Source of the DNA: Lentisphaeria bacterium
GTDB lineage: Bacteria; Verrucomicrobiota; Lentisphaeria; Victivallales; Victivallaceae
Length of the DNA: 64,000 bases
Direction: 5' to 3'
Assembly (NCBI GenBank): GCA_018265615.1
Contig: JABLYX010000022.1
Coordinates: 1-64,000, forward strand
Under the pieces are notes generated by a model. It was not told where the DNA came from. It saw only the letters and a list, made by a program, of their open reading frames with translations, and ran no database searches. A program made the position numbers and the translations under genes. This document shows, in pieces, positions 15,928 to 24,591 of the stretch (position 1 is its first letter; the number at the start of each line of letters is the position of its first letter).

Positions 15928-17144
15928 AAACAGCCCATTATGACGTCATCGTGGTCGGCGGCGGAATCGGCGGCACGGCCGCGGCGGTTTCCGCAGCGGA
16001 ATCCGGAGCAAAAACGGTGCTGATCGAATCGAGCTGGCGGTTCGGCGGCGTTCCGGTCAACTCGCTCATCGCGAGCTTCTCGCAGCCGATTCCGCCGGGA
16101 CGCACCGCGCCGACCTTTCAGGACACGCTCATGAACCTTCTTGCCGCGCGCAGCGCGCTCCGGAACGAAGAATTCGACGATATCGCACTGTCGATGATCC
16201 TTGACGAACTCCTCACCCGTTCCGGCGCGGAATTCCTGCTTGGTACCGAAATGACCGGCGCGGAAACCGCAGAGGGGCGGATCACGGCGGTTACTGTTCA
16301 CAACATCTCCGGCAGCGCACGGCTCACCGCCGATCTCTTCATCGACGGAACCGGCGACGGCAGCCTCTGCGCCGCCGCCGGAGCGCAATTCGAGCAGGGC
16401 GACCGCGCCAACGGTTCCTGCCAGCCGATGACGCTGCCGTTCTTCATGGCCGGCGTCGATTTCGACCGCATGCCGCCGCGCGACGAAATCAACCGCCGCT
16501 ACGAACGCGCGAAAGCGCGGGGGCAGGTGCACAATCCGCGCGAGAACGTCCTCTTCTTCCGGCTGCCGGTTCCGGGGACACTGCTGTTCAACACGACCCG
16601 GCTGATCGGATATGATCCGACCGACGCCGTCGCCCTGACCCGCGCCATGGTCGACGCGCGGCGCCAGGTAGCCGAAATGAGCGCTTTTCTGAAGACCCTG
16701 CCGGGATTCGAGCGCGCCTACCTGAGCCAGGTCGGCGCGAAGATCGGTGTGCGCGAAAGCCGCCGGATCCGCTGCGACTATATGTTCTCCGAGGAAGATA
16801 TGAACCGCGGCGCGCAGTTTGAAGACGGGATCCTCCGCAGCACCTCCCATGTCGACATCCACAGCACCACCGGCAGCGGCACCCGCTTCGAGCCGCTGCC
16901 TCCGGGCGTGGAGGGCTATGAGGTGCCGTACCGTTCGCTGCTTCCCGCCGGGCTCTCGAACGTCATCATCGGCTCGCGCTGCATCGGCGCGACGCATGAG
17001 GCGTTCAGCGCGATCCGCATGATCGGTCATGTCGGGGAATACGGGCGCGCCGCCGGGTTCGCCGCCGCGGAATGCATCGGGCAGAGAAAGCCGCCGCGCG
17101 AAATCGACCTCGCACCGGTCCGGAAAAAGCTCGGGCTGGCCTGA
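15924..17144 (+). CDS. FAD-dependent oxidoreductase (FAD_oxidored type)
   Basis: The protein is 406 aa. The Rossmann dinucleotide site GGGIGG is at residues 12-17, with a glutamate at the end of the second strand (LIES). A second FAD contact is FIDGTGDGSLCAAAGA, and the C-terminal PYRSLLPAGLSNVIIGSRCIGATHEAFSAIRMI closes the FAD site, the layout of the large FAD-dependent family common in glycan-degrading PVC bacteria. The start overlaps the ROK-like stop as ATGA. The substrate is unknown; sugar or sugar-acid oxidation is a guess from context. Confidence 0.8.
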   Translation: MKTAHYDVIVVGGGIGGTAAAVSAAESGAKTVLIESSWRFGGVPVNSLIASFSQPIPPGRTAPTFQDTLMNLLAARSALRNEEFDDIALSMILDELLTRSGAEFLLGTEMTGAETAEGRITAVTVHNISGSARLTADLFIDGTGDGSLCAAAGAQFEQGDRANGSCQPMTLPFFMAGVDFDRMPPRDEINRRYERAKARGQVHNPRENVLFFRLPVPGTLLFNTTRLIGYDPTDAVALTRAMVDARRQVAEMSAFLKTLPGFERAYLSQVGAKIGVRESRRIRCDYMFSEEDMNRGAQFEDGILRSTSHVDIHSTTGSGTRFEPLPPGVEGYEVPYRSLLPAGLSNVIIGSRCIGATHEAFSAIRMIGHVGEYGRAAGFAAAECIGQRKPPREIDLAPVRKKLGLA

Positions 17145-17708
17145 TCAGCCGCGCAATGCGTCCAGCGCCTGCCGCAGGTTCTCCAACGGCAGGCCCACTA
17201 CATTGTCGAGGTCGCCGTCGACCGACGCCACAAGCAGTTCGCCGTGTTCCTGGATCGCATAGGCCCCGGCTTTGTCCAGCACATGCACAAGAGAGAGATA
17301 CCGTTGCGCGGTCCCGACATCGAACGGCTTGAAGGTCACCCGCGTCGTTTCGCTCCAGACCCGGCGGAACTCCGGCTTCCGGCGCAGCAGCGCAAGTCCG
17401 GTCACGACCTCATGCGTCTTCCCGGCGAGCTCCGTCAGGATCGCGAGCGCATCAGCTTCGTCGCGCGGCTTGCCGATCACCCGCCCGCCGAACAGAATGA
17501 CCGTATCGGCCCCGAGAACCGGGTTCTCCGGGTGCTTCGCAGAAACAGCTGCCGCTTTGCGCTCCGCATTATACGGCGGAACCTGCCGCGGATCGGCGAG
17601 CTCCGCCACCTCGTCGACATCGGCCGACTCAATCGCAAACGGAACGCCCATTCCCAACAGGAGCTCGCGGCGGCGTGGAGAACTAGATGCCAGAATCAGC
17701 ATTCGCAT
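17145..17708 (-). CDS. maf: Maf-family nucleotide pyrophosphatase
   Basis: This 187-aa protein (from MRMLILASSSPRRREL) has the Maf signature SSSPRR near residue 9, VLGADTVILFGGRVIGKP in the middle and the late AYAIQEHGE segment. Family members hydrolyse non-canonical or modified nucleoside triphosphates (dTTP/UTP-type) to prevent their incorporation. The stop codon directly abuts that of the convergent oxidoreductase. The chosen start overlaps the end of the upstream anchor gene, so this is the last gene of the aroQ-acc run. Confidence 0.9.
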   Translation of the reverse strand: MRMLILASSSPRRRELLLGMGVPFAIESADVDEVAELADPRQVPPYNAERKAAAVSAKHPENPVLGADTVILFGGRVIGKPRDEADALAILTELAGKTHEVVTGLALLRRKPEFRRVWSETTRVTFKPFDVGTAQRYLSLVHVLDKAGAYAIQEHGELLVASVDGDLDNVVGLPLENLRQALDALRG

Positions 17709-18225
17709 CGTCCGCCGGTTCAAACCTCTTCACCGGCACGGCCGGAGCATGGATTTCCGGCGCCGGCGCTTCCTCGAGCGTATCGATCCGGAACTGCACC
17801 TTGCGCAGCGACGCAATGCCGAACAGCTTGCGCAGCGTCTCGATCAGCCTGGGGCGGATCACGCCGGAAACCTCCGGCAATCCCTTGCCTCCGCCGATGA
17901 ACGTGCAGTAAAGCAGCAGCGAATAGCTCCTGCCCTGCCGGTACAGCTGAATCCGGCGCACATCAAGCTCACCGAATTCGTCCAGCACTGAACGAGCGGC
18001 CTTTTCGACCGCGTCACGTGAAATGGTCAGCTCCCCGTCGGCGTCCGGCACCACGATCGAGCTGCAGCGGCGCTTGCGGAACAGGAGCCGGAGAATGATC
18101 CGGAGAACCAGCAGGAGAATCAGCAGCCCGATCACCAGGCCCGCCCCCGCCGCATATCCGATATTGAAGTCGTTGTCGAGCAGCCCTCGATAAAGCCCGC
18201 CCGAAAAAAGCTGTTCGAAACCCAT
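17683..18225 (-). CDS. AmaP-like membrane anchor (putative Asp23 partner)
   Basis: The protein is 180 aa. One TM helix (about residues 24-49), ending in a basic RKRR, is followed by a soluble domain (about 60-145) with alternating hydrophobic strands that resembles the domain of AmaP-type Asp23 anchors. The Pro-rich tail is low complexity. It lies 58 nt after the Asp23-family gene. In Firmicutes, AmaP holds Asp23 at the membrane; I infer the same here, but sequence similarity is only suggestive and the second TM helix of classical AmaP is missing. Confidence 0.55.
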   Translation of the reverse strand: MGFEQLFSGGLYRGLLDNDFNIGYAAGAGLVIGLLILLLVLRIILRLLFRKRRCSSIVVPDADGELTISRDAVEKAARSVLDEFGELDVRRIQLYRQGRSYSLLLYCTFIGGGKGLPEVSGVIRPRLIETLRKLFGIASLRKVQFRIDTLEEAPAPEIHAPAVPVKRFEPADDANADSGI

Positions 18226-18283
18226 TCCGGCACCTCCTCAAAGACAAATCAGGGTACGCCTGTGACCGGCGCACCCTGAACGG

Positions 18284-18757
18284 TTAGTTCATCGGGATCG
18301 AATCGATCTCCGCGTCCTCATCGTCGGAATCCCCCTCCGGAGCCGCGTCGTCGATATCCTGGAACAGGACGCCGACCTTCGTGACAGTCATTCCGGTGAC
18401 CTTCTCGACACCCTCGATCACGGCCTTCTGGACCTGCGGAGCGACCTCGGGAATATTGAAGCCGATCTTCAGAACCAGCTTGATCTCGATCATCACACGG
18501 TTGTTGTCGTCCATCTCGATCGTGATCGCCCGGGCCATCCGGCGGTTGCCGACGAATTCCGCGATGTTGTCCACCAGCGAGCTGCCGGCGAGGCGCGAAA
18601 CCCCTTCGACCGACAAAGCCGCCTTGCGCACCAGCGAAGCGATCACATTCTCGTGAACCTTCACCTCGCCGAGTTCGGAACCTTCCAGCGCCGCGGCCGT
18701 GCTGTTGGCTTCGGTCTGCGGTGCCGCCGCTTTCTTGTTGTTTGCTGCTGCCTTCAT
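18284..18757 (-). CDS. Asp23/Gls24-family protein (YqhY-like)
   Basis: This 157-aa cytoplasmic protein has an Ala/Lys-rich N-terminus, then the Asp23 core GEVKVHENVIASLVRKAALS, VEGVSRLAG and GFNIPEVAPQVQKAVIEGV, and an acidic tail (DSDDEDAE). Its ATG overlaps the accC stop as ATGA. In Bacillus the Asp23-family gene yqhY also follows accB-accC and is connected to acetyl-CoA carboxylase function. The matching position here suggests a YqhY-like role in tuning fatty-acid synthesis or envelope stress, with the AmaP-like protein as its anchor. Confidence 0.88.
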   Translation of the reverse strand: MKAAANNKKAAAPQTEANSTAAALEGSELGEVKVHENVIASLVRKAALSVEGVSRLAGSSLVDNIAEFVGNRRMARAITIEMDDNNRVMIEIKLVLKIGFNIPEVAPQVQKAVIEGVEKVTGMTVTKVGVLFQDIDDAAPEGDSDDEDAEIDSIPMN

Positions 18758-20124
18758 TTTCCGTCCTCCTTATGCTGCGAGCTCTCCTGCATGAAGCGCT
18801 CGACAAACCCGGTGTCGTATTTTCCCTCGTTGAAACTCTTGTGGGAAACAATCTGCTTCTGGAACGGGATCGTGGTCTTGACCCCCTCGATCGTCATCTC
18901 ATCGAGCGCGCGGCGCATGGTCGAAAGCGCCTCTTCGCGGTTCCGCCCCCAGACGATCAGCTTCCCGATCATGCTGTCATAGTAGGACGGAATCTTATAG
19001 CCGGTATAAGCATGCGAGTCAACGCGCACATTCGGGCCGCCGGCCGGAATATAGAGCGCCAACCGGCCCGGGCTCGGCGTGAAGTTGTTGAACGGATCCT
19101 CCGCGTTGATCCGGCACTCGATCGCGTGCCCGTTGATCACGACATCCTTCTGGCGGAAGCTCAGCCGCTCGCCGGCGGCAACGCGGATCTGCTCCTTGAT
19201 GAGGTCGATCCGGGTCACGGCTTCCGTCACCGGATGCTCGACCTGAATGCGCGTATTCATCTCCATGAAGTAGAAATTGCCGTCCTCAGTGTAGAGGAAC
19301 TCGATCGTCCCGGCGCTCGTGTAACCGGCCGCCTTGGCCGCCTTCACCGCCGCCGCGCCGATCCGCTCCCGCAGCCGCGCCGAGAGCGCCGGCGACGGCG
19401 CCTCCTCGATCAGCTTCTGATTGCGCCGCTGCACGCTGCAGTCGCGTTCGCCGAGGTGCAGCACATTGCCGTAATTGTCGGCGATGATCTGAATCTCGAT
19501 GTGGCGCGGATTCTCAAGGTATTTCTCCATATAAAGAGCGCCGTTCGCAAACGCGCTCTCCGCCTCGGAGCGGGCCGCATGGTATCCCTGAATCAGGCTC
19601 GCATCGTTGCGCGCGATGCGCATGCCCCGGCCCCCGCCGCCCGCAACCGCCTTGATGATCACGGGATACTTGAGCTGGTGGGCCATCTTCAGCGCCTCCT
19701 GCTCGGAAAGCAGGATGCCGTCACTGCCCGGCGTGGTCGGGACCCCGGCCTTTTTCATCGTGTCGCGGGCAACCGCCTTGTCGCCGAGCGCACGCATCGC
19801 TTCGGGCGTCGGCCCGATGAACGTGATGCCGTGCTTGCGGCACGCTTCCGCGAAATATGCGTTCTCCGAAAGGAAACCGTAGCCCGGGTGGATCGCATCC
19901 ACATCGCAGATCGCCGCAACCGACAGAATCCGGTCGATCAGCAGATAACTCTGGTTCGAGCGGGCCGGCCCGATGCAGACCGCTTCATCCGCCATCCGCA
20001 CCGGAAGACTGTCGGCGTCCGCCTGGGAGTAGACCGCAACGGTCCGGATGCCGAGTTCCCGGCACGCCCGGATCACACGGAGCGCGATCTCGCCGCGGTT
20101 GGCTATCAGGATTTTATTGAACAT
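18754..20124 (-). CDS. accC: Biotin carboxylase subunit of acetyl-CoA carboxylase
   Basis: This 456-aa ATP-grasp enzyme carboxylates the biotin on BCCP, first half of the acetyl-CoA carboxylase reaction that starts fatty-acid synthesis. Family marks are ILIANRGEIALRVIRA at the N-terminus, the glycine-rich ATP loop GGGGRGMR (near residue 162), MEMNTRIQVEHPVTE and the RIDLIKEQI region. It lies 21 nt after accB. The carboxyltransferase genes accA and accD are not in the window. Confidence 0.96.
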   Translation of the reverse strand: MFNKILIANRGEIALRVIRACRELGIRTVAVYSQADADSLPVRMADEAVCIGPARSNQSYLLIDRILSVAAICDVDAIHPGYGFLSENAYFAEACRKHGITFIGPTPEAMRALGDKAVARDTMKKAGVPTTPGSDGILLSEQEALKMAHQLKYPVIIKAVAGGGGRGMRIARNDASLIQGYHAARSEAESAFANGALYMEKYLENPRHIEIQIIADNYGNVLHLGERDCSVQRRNQKLIEEAPSPALSARLRERIGAAAVKAAKAAGYTSAGTIEFLYTEDGNFYFMEMNTRIQVEHPVTEAVTRIDLIKEQIRVAAGERLSFRQKDVVINGHAIECRINAEDPFNNFTPSPGRLALYIPAGGPNVRVDSHAYTGYKIPSYYDSMIGKLIVWGRNREEALSTMRRALDEMTIEGVKTTIPFQKQIVSHKSFNEGKYDTGFVERFMQESSQHKEDGK

Positions 20125-20145
20125 AGTAGTGTACCGTCACCTTGG

Positions 20146-20604
20146 TTATTCGATTACGAACAGCGCTTCCCCGTACTCGACCGGCTGGCCGTTCTCCACG
20201 ACGATCTCCTTGATGACGCCGCCTTTTTCAGCCTTGATCTCGTTCATGACTTTCATCGCTTCGATGATGCCGACGACCGTATCCGGAGTCACCTTGTCGC
20301 CGACCTTCACAAACGGCTGGGCTTCCGGCGACGAAGCGCGGTAGAAAGTCCCGACGAGAGGAGAGTCGATCGTCTCGGCCGGGGCGGCCGCCGGGGCCTC
20401 CGGAGCGGCGGAGGCCGGAACCGCGGCCGGAGCCGGGGCGGCCGCAACCGCCGAAACCGGAGCGGCGACCTGAGTCACGATCTGGGCCGGGGCGTTGCTG
20501 CCGCGGCGGATGCAGAGGTTATACTCTTCTGCCTCAATCTTGAATTCGGTCAGATCATGATCGCTCATCAGCTTGACTATCGTCTTGATTTCTTCGATTT
20601 TCAT
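20146..20604 (-). CDS. accB: Biotin carboxyl carrier protein
   Basis: The protein is 152 aa. It has an N-terminal helical region, an Ala/Pro-rich flexible linker (about residues 45-77) and a C-terminal biotinyl domain with the acceptor K118 in EAMKVM. It carries CO2 between AccC and the carboxyltransferase. It is followed by accC and preceded by aroQ, 40 nt upstream. Confidence 0.95.
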   Translation of the reverse strand: MKIEEIKTIVKLMSDHDLTEFKIEAEEYNLCIRRGSNAPAQIVTQVAAPVSAVAAAPAPAAVPASAAPEAPAAAPAETIDSPLVGTFYRASSPEAQPFVKVGDKVTPDTVVGIIEAMKVMNEIKAEKGGVIKEIVVENGQPVEYGEALFVIE

Positions 20605-20644
20605 TGCACAAAACTCTCCCTGGAATGTTGGGGTTTAATGACAC

Positions 20645-21094
20645 TTACTTCTTATTCTGCTTTTTCAAATGGGAATACAGGCCATGGAGCGCAAGACCGT
20701 ACGAGTCGGCTCCGAATCCCGCCACGACGCCGATGCAGACCGGGGCGGTCAGGGAATGGTTGCGAAACTCCTCGCGGGCGTGCACATTGCTCAGGTGCAC
20801 CTCGACGACCGGGAGCTTCACTGCGGCGATCGCATCGCGGATCGCCACAGAGGTGTGTGTGTAGGCGGCGGGATTCATCACGATTCCGGAAATCCCCTCC
20901 GCAACGGATTCGCCGATCCGGTCGACGATCGCTCCTTCATGGTTGGATTGAAAATCAATCAGCTCACAGCCGAGCTCGGCGGCAAGCTTCCTGAGGCGCG
21001 ATACGATCGTCAAAAGCGTATCGCTTCCATAGATCCCCGGCTCCCGGAATCCCAGGAGCTGAAGGTTCGGCCCATTGATCAGTAGTATTTTCAT
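20645..21094 (-). CDS. aroQ: Type II 3-dehydroquinate dehydratase
   Basis: This 149-aa enzyme makes 3-dehydroshikimate in the shikimate pathway. The signature NGPNLQLLGFREPGIYG is near residue 8, with the catalytic tyrosine in GIYG and the essential arginine nearby. Downstream, NPAAYTHTSVAIRDA and VEVHLSNVHAREEFR carry the substrate-binding asparagine and catalytic histidine. I chose MKILLINGPN as the start; a GTG/ATG two codons earlier is possible. It leads the aroQ-accB-accC-asp23-amaP-maf run. Confidence 0.94.
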   Translation of the reverse strand: MKILLINGPNLQLLGFREPGIYGSDTLLTIVSRLRKLAAELGCELIDFQSNHEGAIVDRIGESVAEGISGIVMNPAAYTHTSVAIRDAIAAVKLPVVEVHLSNVHAREEFRNHSLTAPVCIGVVAGFGADSYGLALHGLYSHLKKQNKK

Positions 21095-21102
21095 AACCAA
21101 TT

Positions 21103-21131
21103 ACTATAGCACAGCGTTCCCGCTATTTCCA
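21103..21131 (-). promoter_or_regulatory. Probable promoter of the aroQ-accBC-asp23 operon
   Basis: On the minus strand, TGGAAA lies 17 bp from TATAGT. With a start codon at 21094 the leader is extremely short. Confidence 0.45.
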
Positions 21132-21167
21132 GTTTTCCGGAAATATTCTCCGCAAAATCGAACGTTT

Positions 21168-21854
21168 TCACTTCAATTCCTGCAGTTCGATCTGCGGTTC
21201 GGGCTGCAGTTCGATCAGGCGGTTTTCGTTGAACGGCGCACCGGAAACCTCGGACGCACCGGAATTCCGGAGCCCCATCAGGATCAGCACCCCCGCCACG
21301 ACGAACGCAATCACAACCAGCGCAAGCGCACCGGCAATCAGCAGCACGAGCTGCCGCAGCTTGCGCTCATTTTCCTCGCTGACCTCATGATCGACCACCG
21401 TTTTGGAGATGTCCTCGGGCAATTCGTACTGCAGCCGCTCGCGCAGCCCGGCGGTCAGCGCGTCGGCGTCCTCCCTGCCGACGCCGTAGAGCGCGCAAAG
21501 CTTGCGGATATAACCCATGACATAGACCAGCTGCGGAAGGGTCCTGTAGTCCTCGGCTTCAAGCGCCTCGAGATAGATTTCACGGATCTTGGTCTCCTCC
21601 GCCAGTCGCCGGATCGTGTAGTTGTGGCGGCGGCGAAGCTCCGCGAGGCAGCTTCCGAACGAACCGTCGCCGACGACCGGGCAGAACGTCTTCGGACGGA
21701 CCGGGGCGTCGGGCACTTCGCGGACCTCGGAATCGATCGGCCCGACAGGCTCCTCCGATTCTTCCGGCTCCGGCGCCGGCTGTTCGTCGTTGAACAGACC
21801 GGGCTCTTCCTCGTTTTTCCGGCCGGGCAGCAGCCCGTTTTTCAGCTCTTCCAT
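21168..21854 (-). CDS. RodZ-like helix-turn-helix membrane protein
   Basis: The protein is 228 aa. An acidic, Pro-rich N-terminus (1-58) leads to a Cro/XRE-type HTH_25 domain (about 66-130; LRRRHNYTIRRLAEETKI, VYVMGYIRKLCALYG) and then one TM helix (about 169-193) with a short outer tail. This is the domain order of RodZ, which links MreB to the cell envelope, though the N-terminal extension is unusual and the outer domain is short. I chose MEELKNG at 21854, because a promoter lies at 21895-21923 inside the longer reading frame. rodA lies 10 kb away. Confidence 0.7.
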   Translation of the reverse strand: MEELKNGLLPGRKNEEEPGLFNDEQPAPEPEESEEPVGPIDSEVREVPDAPVRPKTFCPVVGDGSFGSCLAELRRRHNYTIRRLAEETKIREIYLEALEAEDYRTLPQLVYVMGYIRKLCALYGVGREDADALTAGLRERLQYELPEDISKTVVDHEVSEENERKLRQLVLLIAGALALVVIAFVVAGVLILMGLRNSGASEVSGAPFNENRLIELQPEPQIELQELK

Positions 21855-21894
21855 GGTATATGACCCTTGCCGTGTTGGGTTGTTTCTTCCATTC

Positions 21895-21923
21895 AATATA
21901 ATGCGTTTCCGCACTTTCTGCAA
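21895..21923 (-). promoter_or_regulatory. Promoter of the RodZ-like gene
   Basis: On the minus strand, TTGCAG is followed after 17 bp by TATATT, about 40 bp upstream of the chosen start. Confidence 0.6.
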
Positions 21924-21936
21924 TTTTTTTCGCGTT

Positions 21937-24507
21937 TTACTCTTCGTCCATGCCGTCGAAAATCAGGATTTCGCGCTTGTTGCCGCTGCCGGAGGCCGCG
22001 CCGACGATGCCGCGCTCTTCAAAAAGGTCCATGATCTCCGCCGCGCGGTTATAACCGATTTTCAACCGCCGCTGCAGATAGCTCGTGCTCGCCTTCCGGT
22101 CAAGTACAACCACTTCGAGCGCACGGCGCACGTTGTCGTCGTCGCCCGGGCGCATATACTTCTTGATGACCGGGGCGATATCGGTATAGTCGTCGTCGTC
22201 ATAATCGATTGCCTCGTCGTCGATCTCCTCCTCCATCGCCTCCTCTTCGGCCACGACCTGCGCATTGAAGTTCTGCGGAGCCTGGTCGGAGACGAATTTC
22301 ACGACCTGCTTGATATCCTCGTCCTTGACCCACGCACCCTGCACACGCTCAAGATCCATTCCGCCCGGCGCGAGGAAGAGCATGTCGCCCGATCCGAGCA
22401 GCTTCTCGGCCCCGTTCTGGTCGAGGATGACCCGGCTGTCGATCATCTGGCCGACGCGGAACGCAATGCGGGTCGGCAGATTCGCCTTGATGACGCCGGT
22501 GATGATCTGCGTCGACGGCCGCTGCGTGGCAACCACGATATGCACGCCGGCCGCGCGTCCGAGCTGGGCGATGCGGGTGATATATGCCTCGGAGTCCTTG
22601 CGCGCATCGGTCATCATGAGCTCCGCGAGCTCGTCGATGATCACGATGAGCACCGGCATCTTCGCCGGGACCTCGACGCCGTTCTCGTCGATGACCGGCT
22701 CCGCATTCGGCCGGCTGTTGTACTCGGCCAGCTTCTTCACGCCGGCTTTCGCAAGAATGTGATAGCGCTTCTCCATCTCGGTCACGGCCCAGCGCAGCGC
22801 GATCGGGACCTTCTTCGAATCGTTGATGACCGGGGTAATCAGGTGCGGAAGCCGCTTGTAGTCCTCGAATTCCACAATCTTCGGGTCGACCATGATGAGC
22901 CGCAGCTCATCCGGCGGAAACTTGAAGAGCAGACTCATGATGAGCGTGTTCATGCAGACCGACTTACCCGATCCGGTGGATCCCGCGATCAGCAGATGCG
23001 GCGCCTTCGCGAGATCGAGCATGACCGGGTTGCCCGCAACGTCCTTGCCGAGCACGATAGGAATCGCGGCGCGCCCCTTCTGCCATGCGTCGGACTCCAT
23101 CACCGCGCGCATGAAAACCGCTTCGGTCTTCGTATTCGGAACCTCGACGCCGACGACGGGGCGGCCCGGAATCGGAGCGAGCACGCGGACGGTTTTCGCG
23201 GAGAGGTTCATCGCGATGTTGTCCGCGATCGCCTCGACCTTCTTCACATTCACACCCTCGTCGAGGGAGATCTCATAACGCGTGATCCGGGGACCGGAGA
23301 TATAACCGGAAACCCGGCCGGAAACCTTGAAGCTGTCAAGCGTGCGCTGCAGGATCTCGCGAGCGCGGGCGATCGCCTCCGGCGCTTCTCCGACCGAATC
23401 GGAGCCCTTGCTCAGCATCGAGAGCGGCGGCAGCACATACTCCCGGCTGTCGGCGATCGCCTTCTCGCCCTGTTCGACCACTTTGGTGCTGACGGCCGGG
23501 ATCCCGCGCTCCGGAGAAACCTGGGGGCGCGCGGCGGCCGCCGCCGGAGGAATATTCGCTTTCCAGTCCGGCCGTTCCGCCGCGGCAACAGCCTGGGAAC
23601 CGCGCCGTTCCGGCGCCGGAGCCGGCTCGGGAGCCGCGATCAGCTCCGGCTGGGTGACTTCCGCATCCGCGTCTTCCGGCGCCTCTTCTTCCGCCGCGGC
23701 GGGGCGCCCGTTGCGGCGGAGCGCGCTCAATGCATCGCGCATGCCGCTGAAGAGCCCGCCGTTCCGGGCGGTCTCACTCTCCGGCCCGTCTTCCTCCTCC
23801 GCATCGTCGTCGTCCTCCTCGCGGGCGGCGGCGACCATGGCGGCGCGGCGGCTCCGCGGCGGCTCGGCTCCGCCCTCCTCCCACGGCCTCGGCGCAAACA
23901 CCCGGTCACGCAGCAGCGTGTGCCAGTCGGAGAAATAGATGATGATCGCCCCGCCCATCACGAGCGCCCATCCGAAAATCGTGGTCCCCACCGCGCCGAT
24001 CAGCTGGCGGAGAACTCCCTCCGGCAGTTCCATTGAATCGACGGAAGGAGCCGCGAGCACCTGCCCGATCACTCCGCCGGTCAGCGCGAGCTCGGGAACG
24101 CCGCTGCGGCCGATCCCGATCCGTTCCGTCATCGACACGAACGGGTACGGCGAAAGTGCGAGCAGAAGAACCACGCCGATGAGAATCATCGCCTCGCCGG
24201 TGAAAAAGAGCCCCGGCTTCCCCCTGCCCGGCAGAACCGCGCGCAGCAGCCGCAGCAGCGTGACGAACGCCAGCACATAGGCCGCCAGCCCGAAAAGGTT
24301 GAAGAGCCAGAAACCGAAGTACGCGCCCGCATTGCCGATCCAGTTCGACGGCGGAGCGTCGACCCCGCCGGAGATCGCCGCGCTGTCCGCCGGCGAATAT
24401 GAGAAAATCGCCAGCAGCGCAAGCAGCAGCAGCGCGATGTAAAAGATGTACCGCACCCGGAAGCCGGAGCTATCCTCCGGCCGGGACGGGACTGCAGAAT
24501 TGGCCAT
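21937..24507 (-). CDS. ftsK: FtsK/SpoIIIE-type DNA translocase
   Basis: This 856-aa septal translocase moves chromosome DNA toward dif during division. Four TM helices (about residues 22-42, 67-92, 103-122 and 170-196) are followed by an Ala/Glu-rich linker (about 215-340). The motor domain has Walker A in IAGSTGSGKSV, a DELRLIMVDPKIVEF segment and Walker B in VLIVIIDELAELMM. The final gamma winged helix (RRLKIGYNRAAEIMDLFEERGIVG) recognises KOPS-type sequences. The order is complete. Confidence 0.94.
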   Translation of the reverse strand: MANSAVPSRPEDSSGFRVRYIFYIALLLLALLAIFSYSPADSAAISGGVDAPPSNWIGNAGAYFGFWLFNLFGLAAYVLAFVTLLRLLRAVLPGRGKPGLFFTGEAMILIGVVLLLALSPYPFVSMTERIGIGRSGVPELALTGGVIGQVLAAPSVDSMELPEGVLRQLIGAVGTTIFGWALVMGGAIIIYFSDWHTLLRDRVFAPRPWEEGGAEPPRSRRAAMVAAAREEDDDDAEEEDGPESETARNGGLFSGMRDALSALRRNGRPAAAEEEAPEDADAEVTQPELIAAPEPAPAPERRGSQAVAAAERPDWKANIPPAAAAARPQVSPERGIPAVSTKVVEQGEKAIADSREYVLPPLSMLSKGSDSVGEAPEAIARAREILQRTLDSFKVSGRVSGYISGPRITRYEISLDEGVNVKKVEAIADNIAMNLSAKTVRVLAPIPGRPVVGVEVPNTKTEAVFMRAVMESDAWQKGRAAIPIVLGKDVAGNPVMLDLAKAPHLLIAGSTGSGKSVCMNTLIMSLLFKFPPDELRLIMVDPKIVEFEDYKRLPHLITPVINDSKKVPIALRWAVTEMEKRYHILAKAGVKKLAEYNSRPNAEPVIDENGVEVPAKMPVLIVIIDELAELMMTDARKDSEAYITRIAQLGRAAGVHIVVATQRPSTQIITGVIKANLPTRIAFRVGQMIDSRVILDQNGAEKLLGSGDMLFLAPGGMDLERVQGAWVKDEDIKQVVKFVSDQAPQNFNAQVVAEEEAMEEEIDDEAIDYDDDDYTDIAPVIKKYMRPGDDDNVRRALEVVVLDRKASTSYLQRRLKIGYNRAAEIMDLFEERGIVGAASGSGNKREILIFDGMDEE

Positions 24508-24548
24508 ATTGCACCGTTACCTTGAAGTCATACAGATCCAAACGGAGT

Positions 24549-24577
24549 AATATAAACCGAAGGTTCCGCAAATGCAA
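24549..24577 (-). promoter_or_regulatory. Promoter of ftsK
   Basis: On the minus strand, TTGCAT is followed after 17 bp by TATATT, 42 bp before the ftsK start codon. Confidence 0.65.
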
Positions 24578-24591
24578 CCGCTTAGGGTAAT

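Noticed and set aside
18721..20994. 757-aa ORF on the plus strand
   Set aside because: It is antisense to accC, accB and aroQ; these three are unambiguous.
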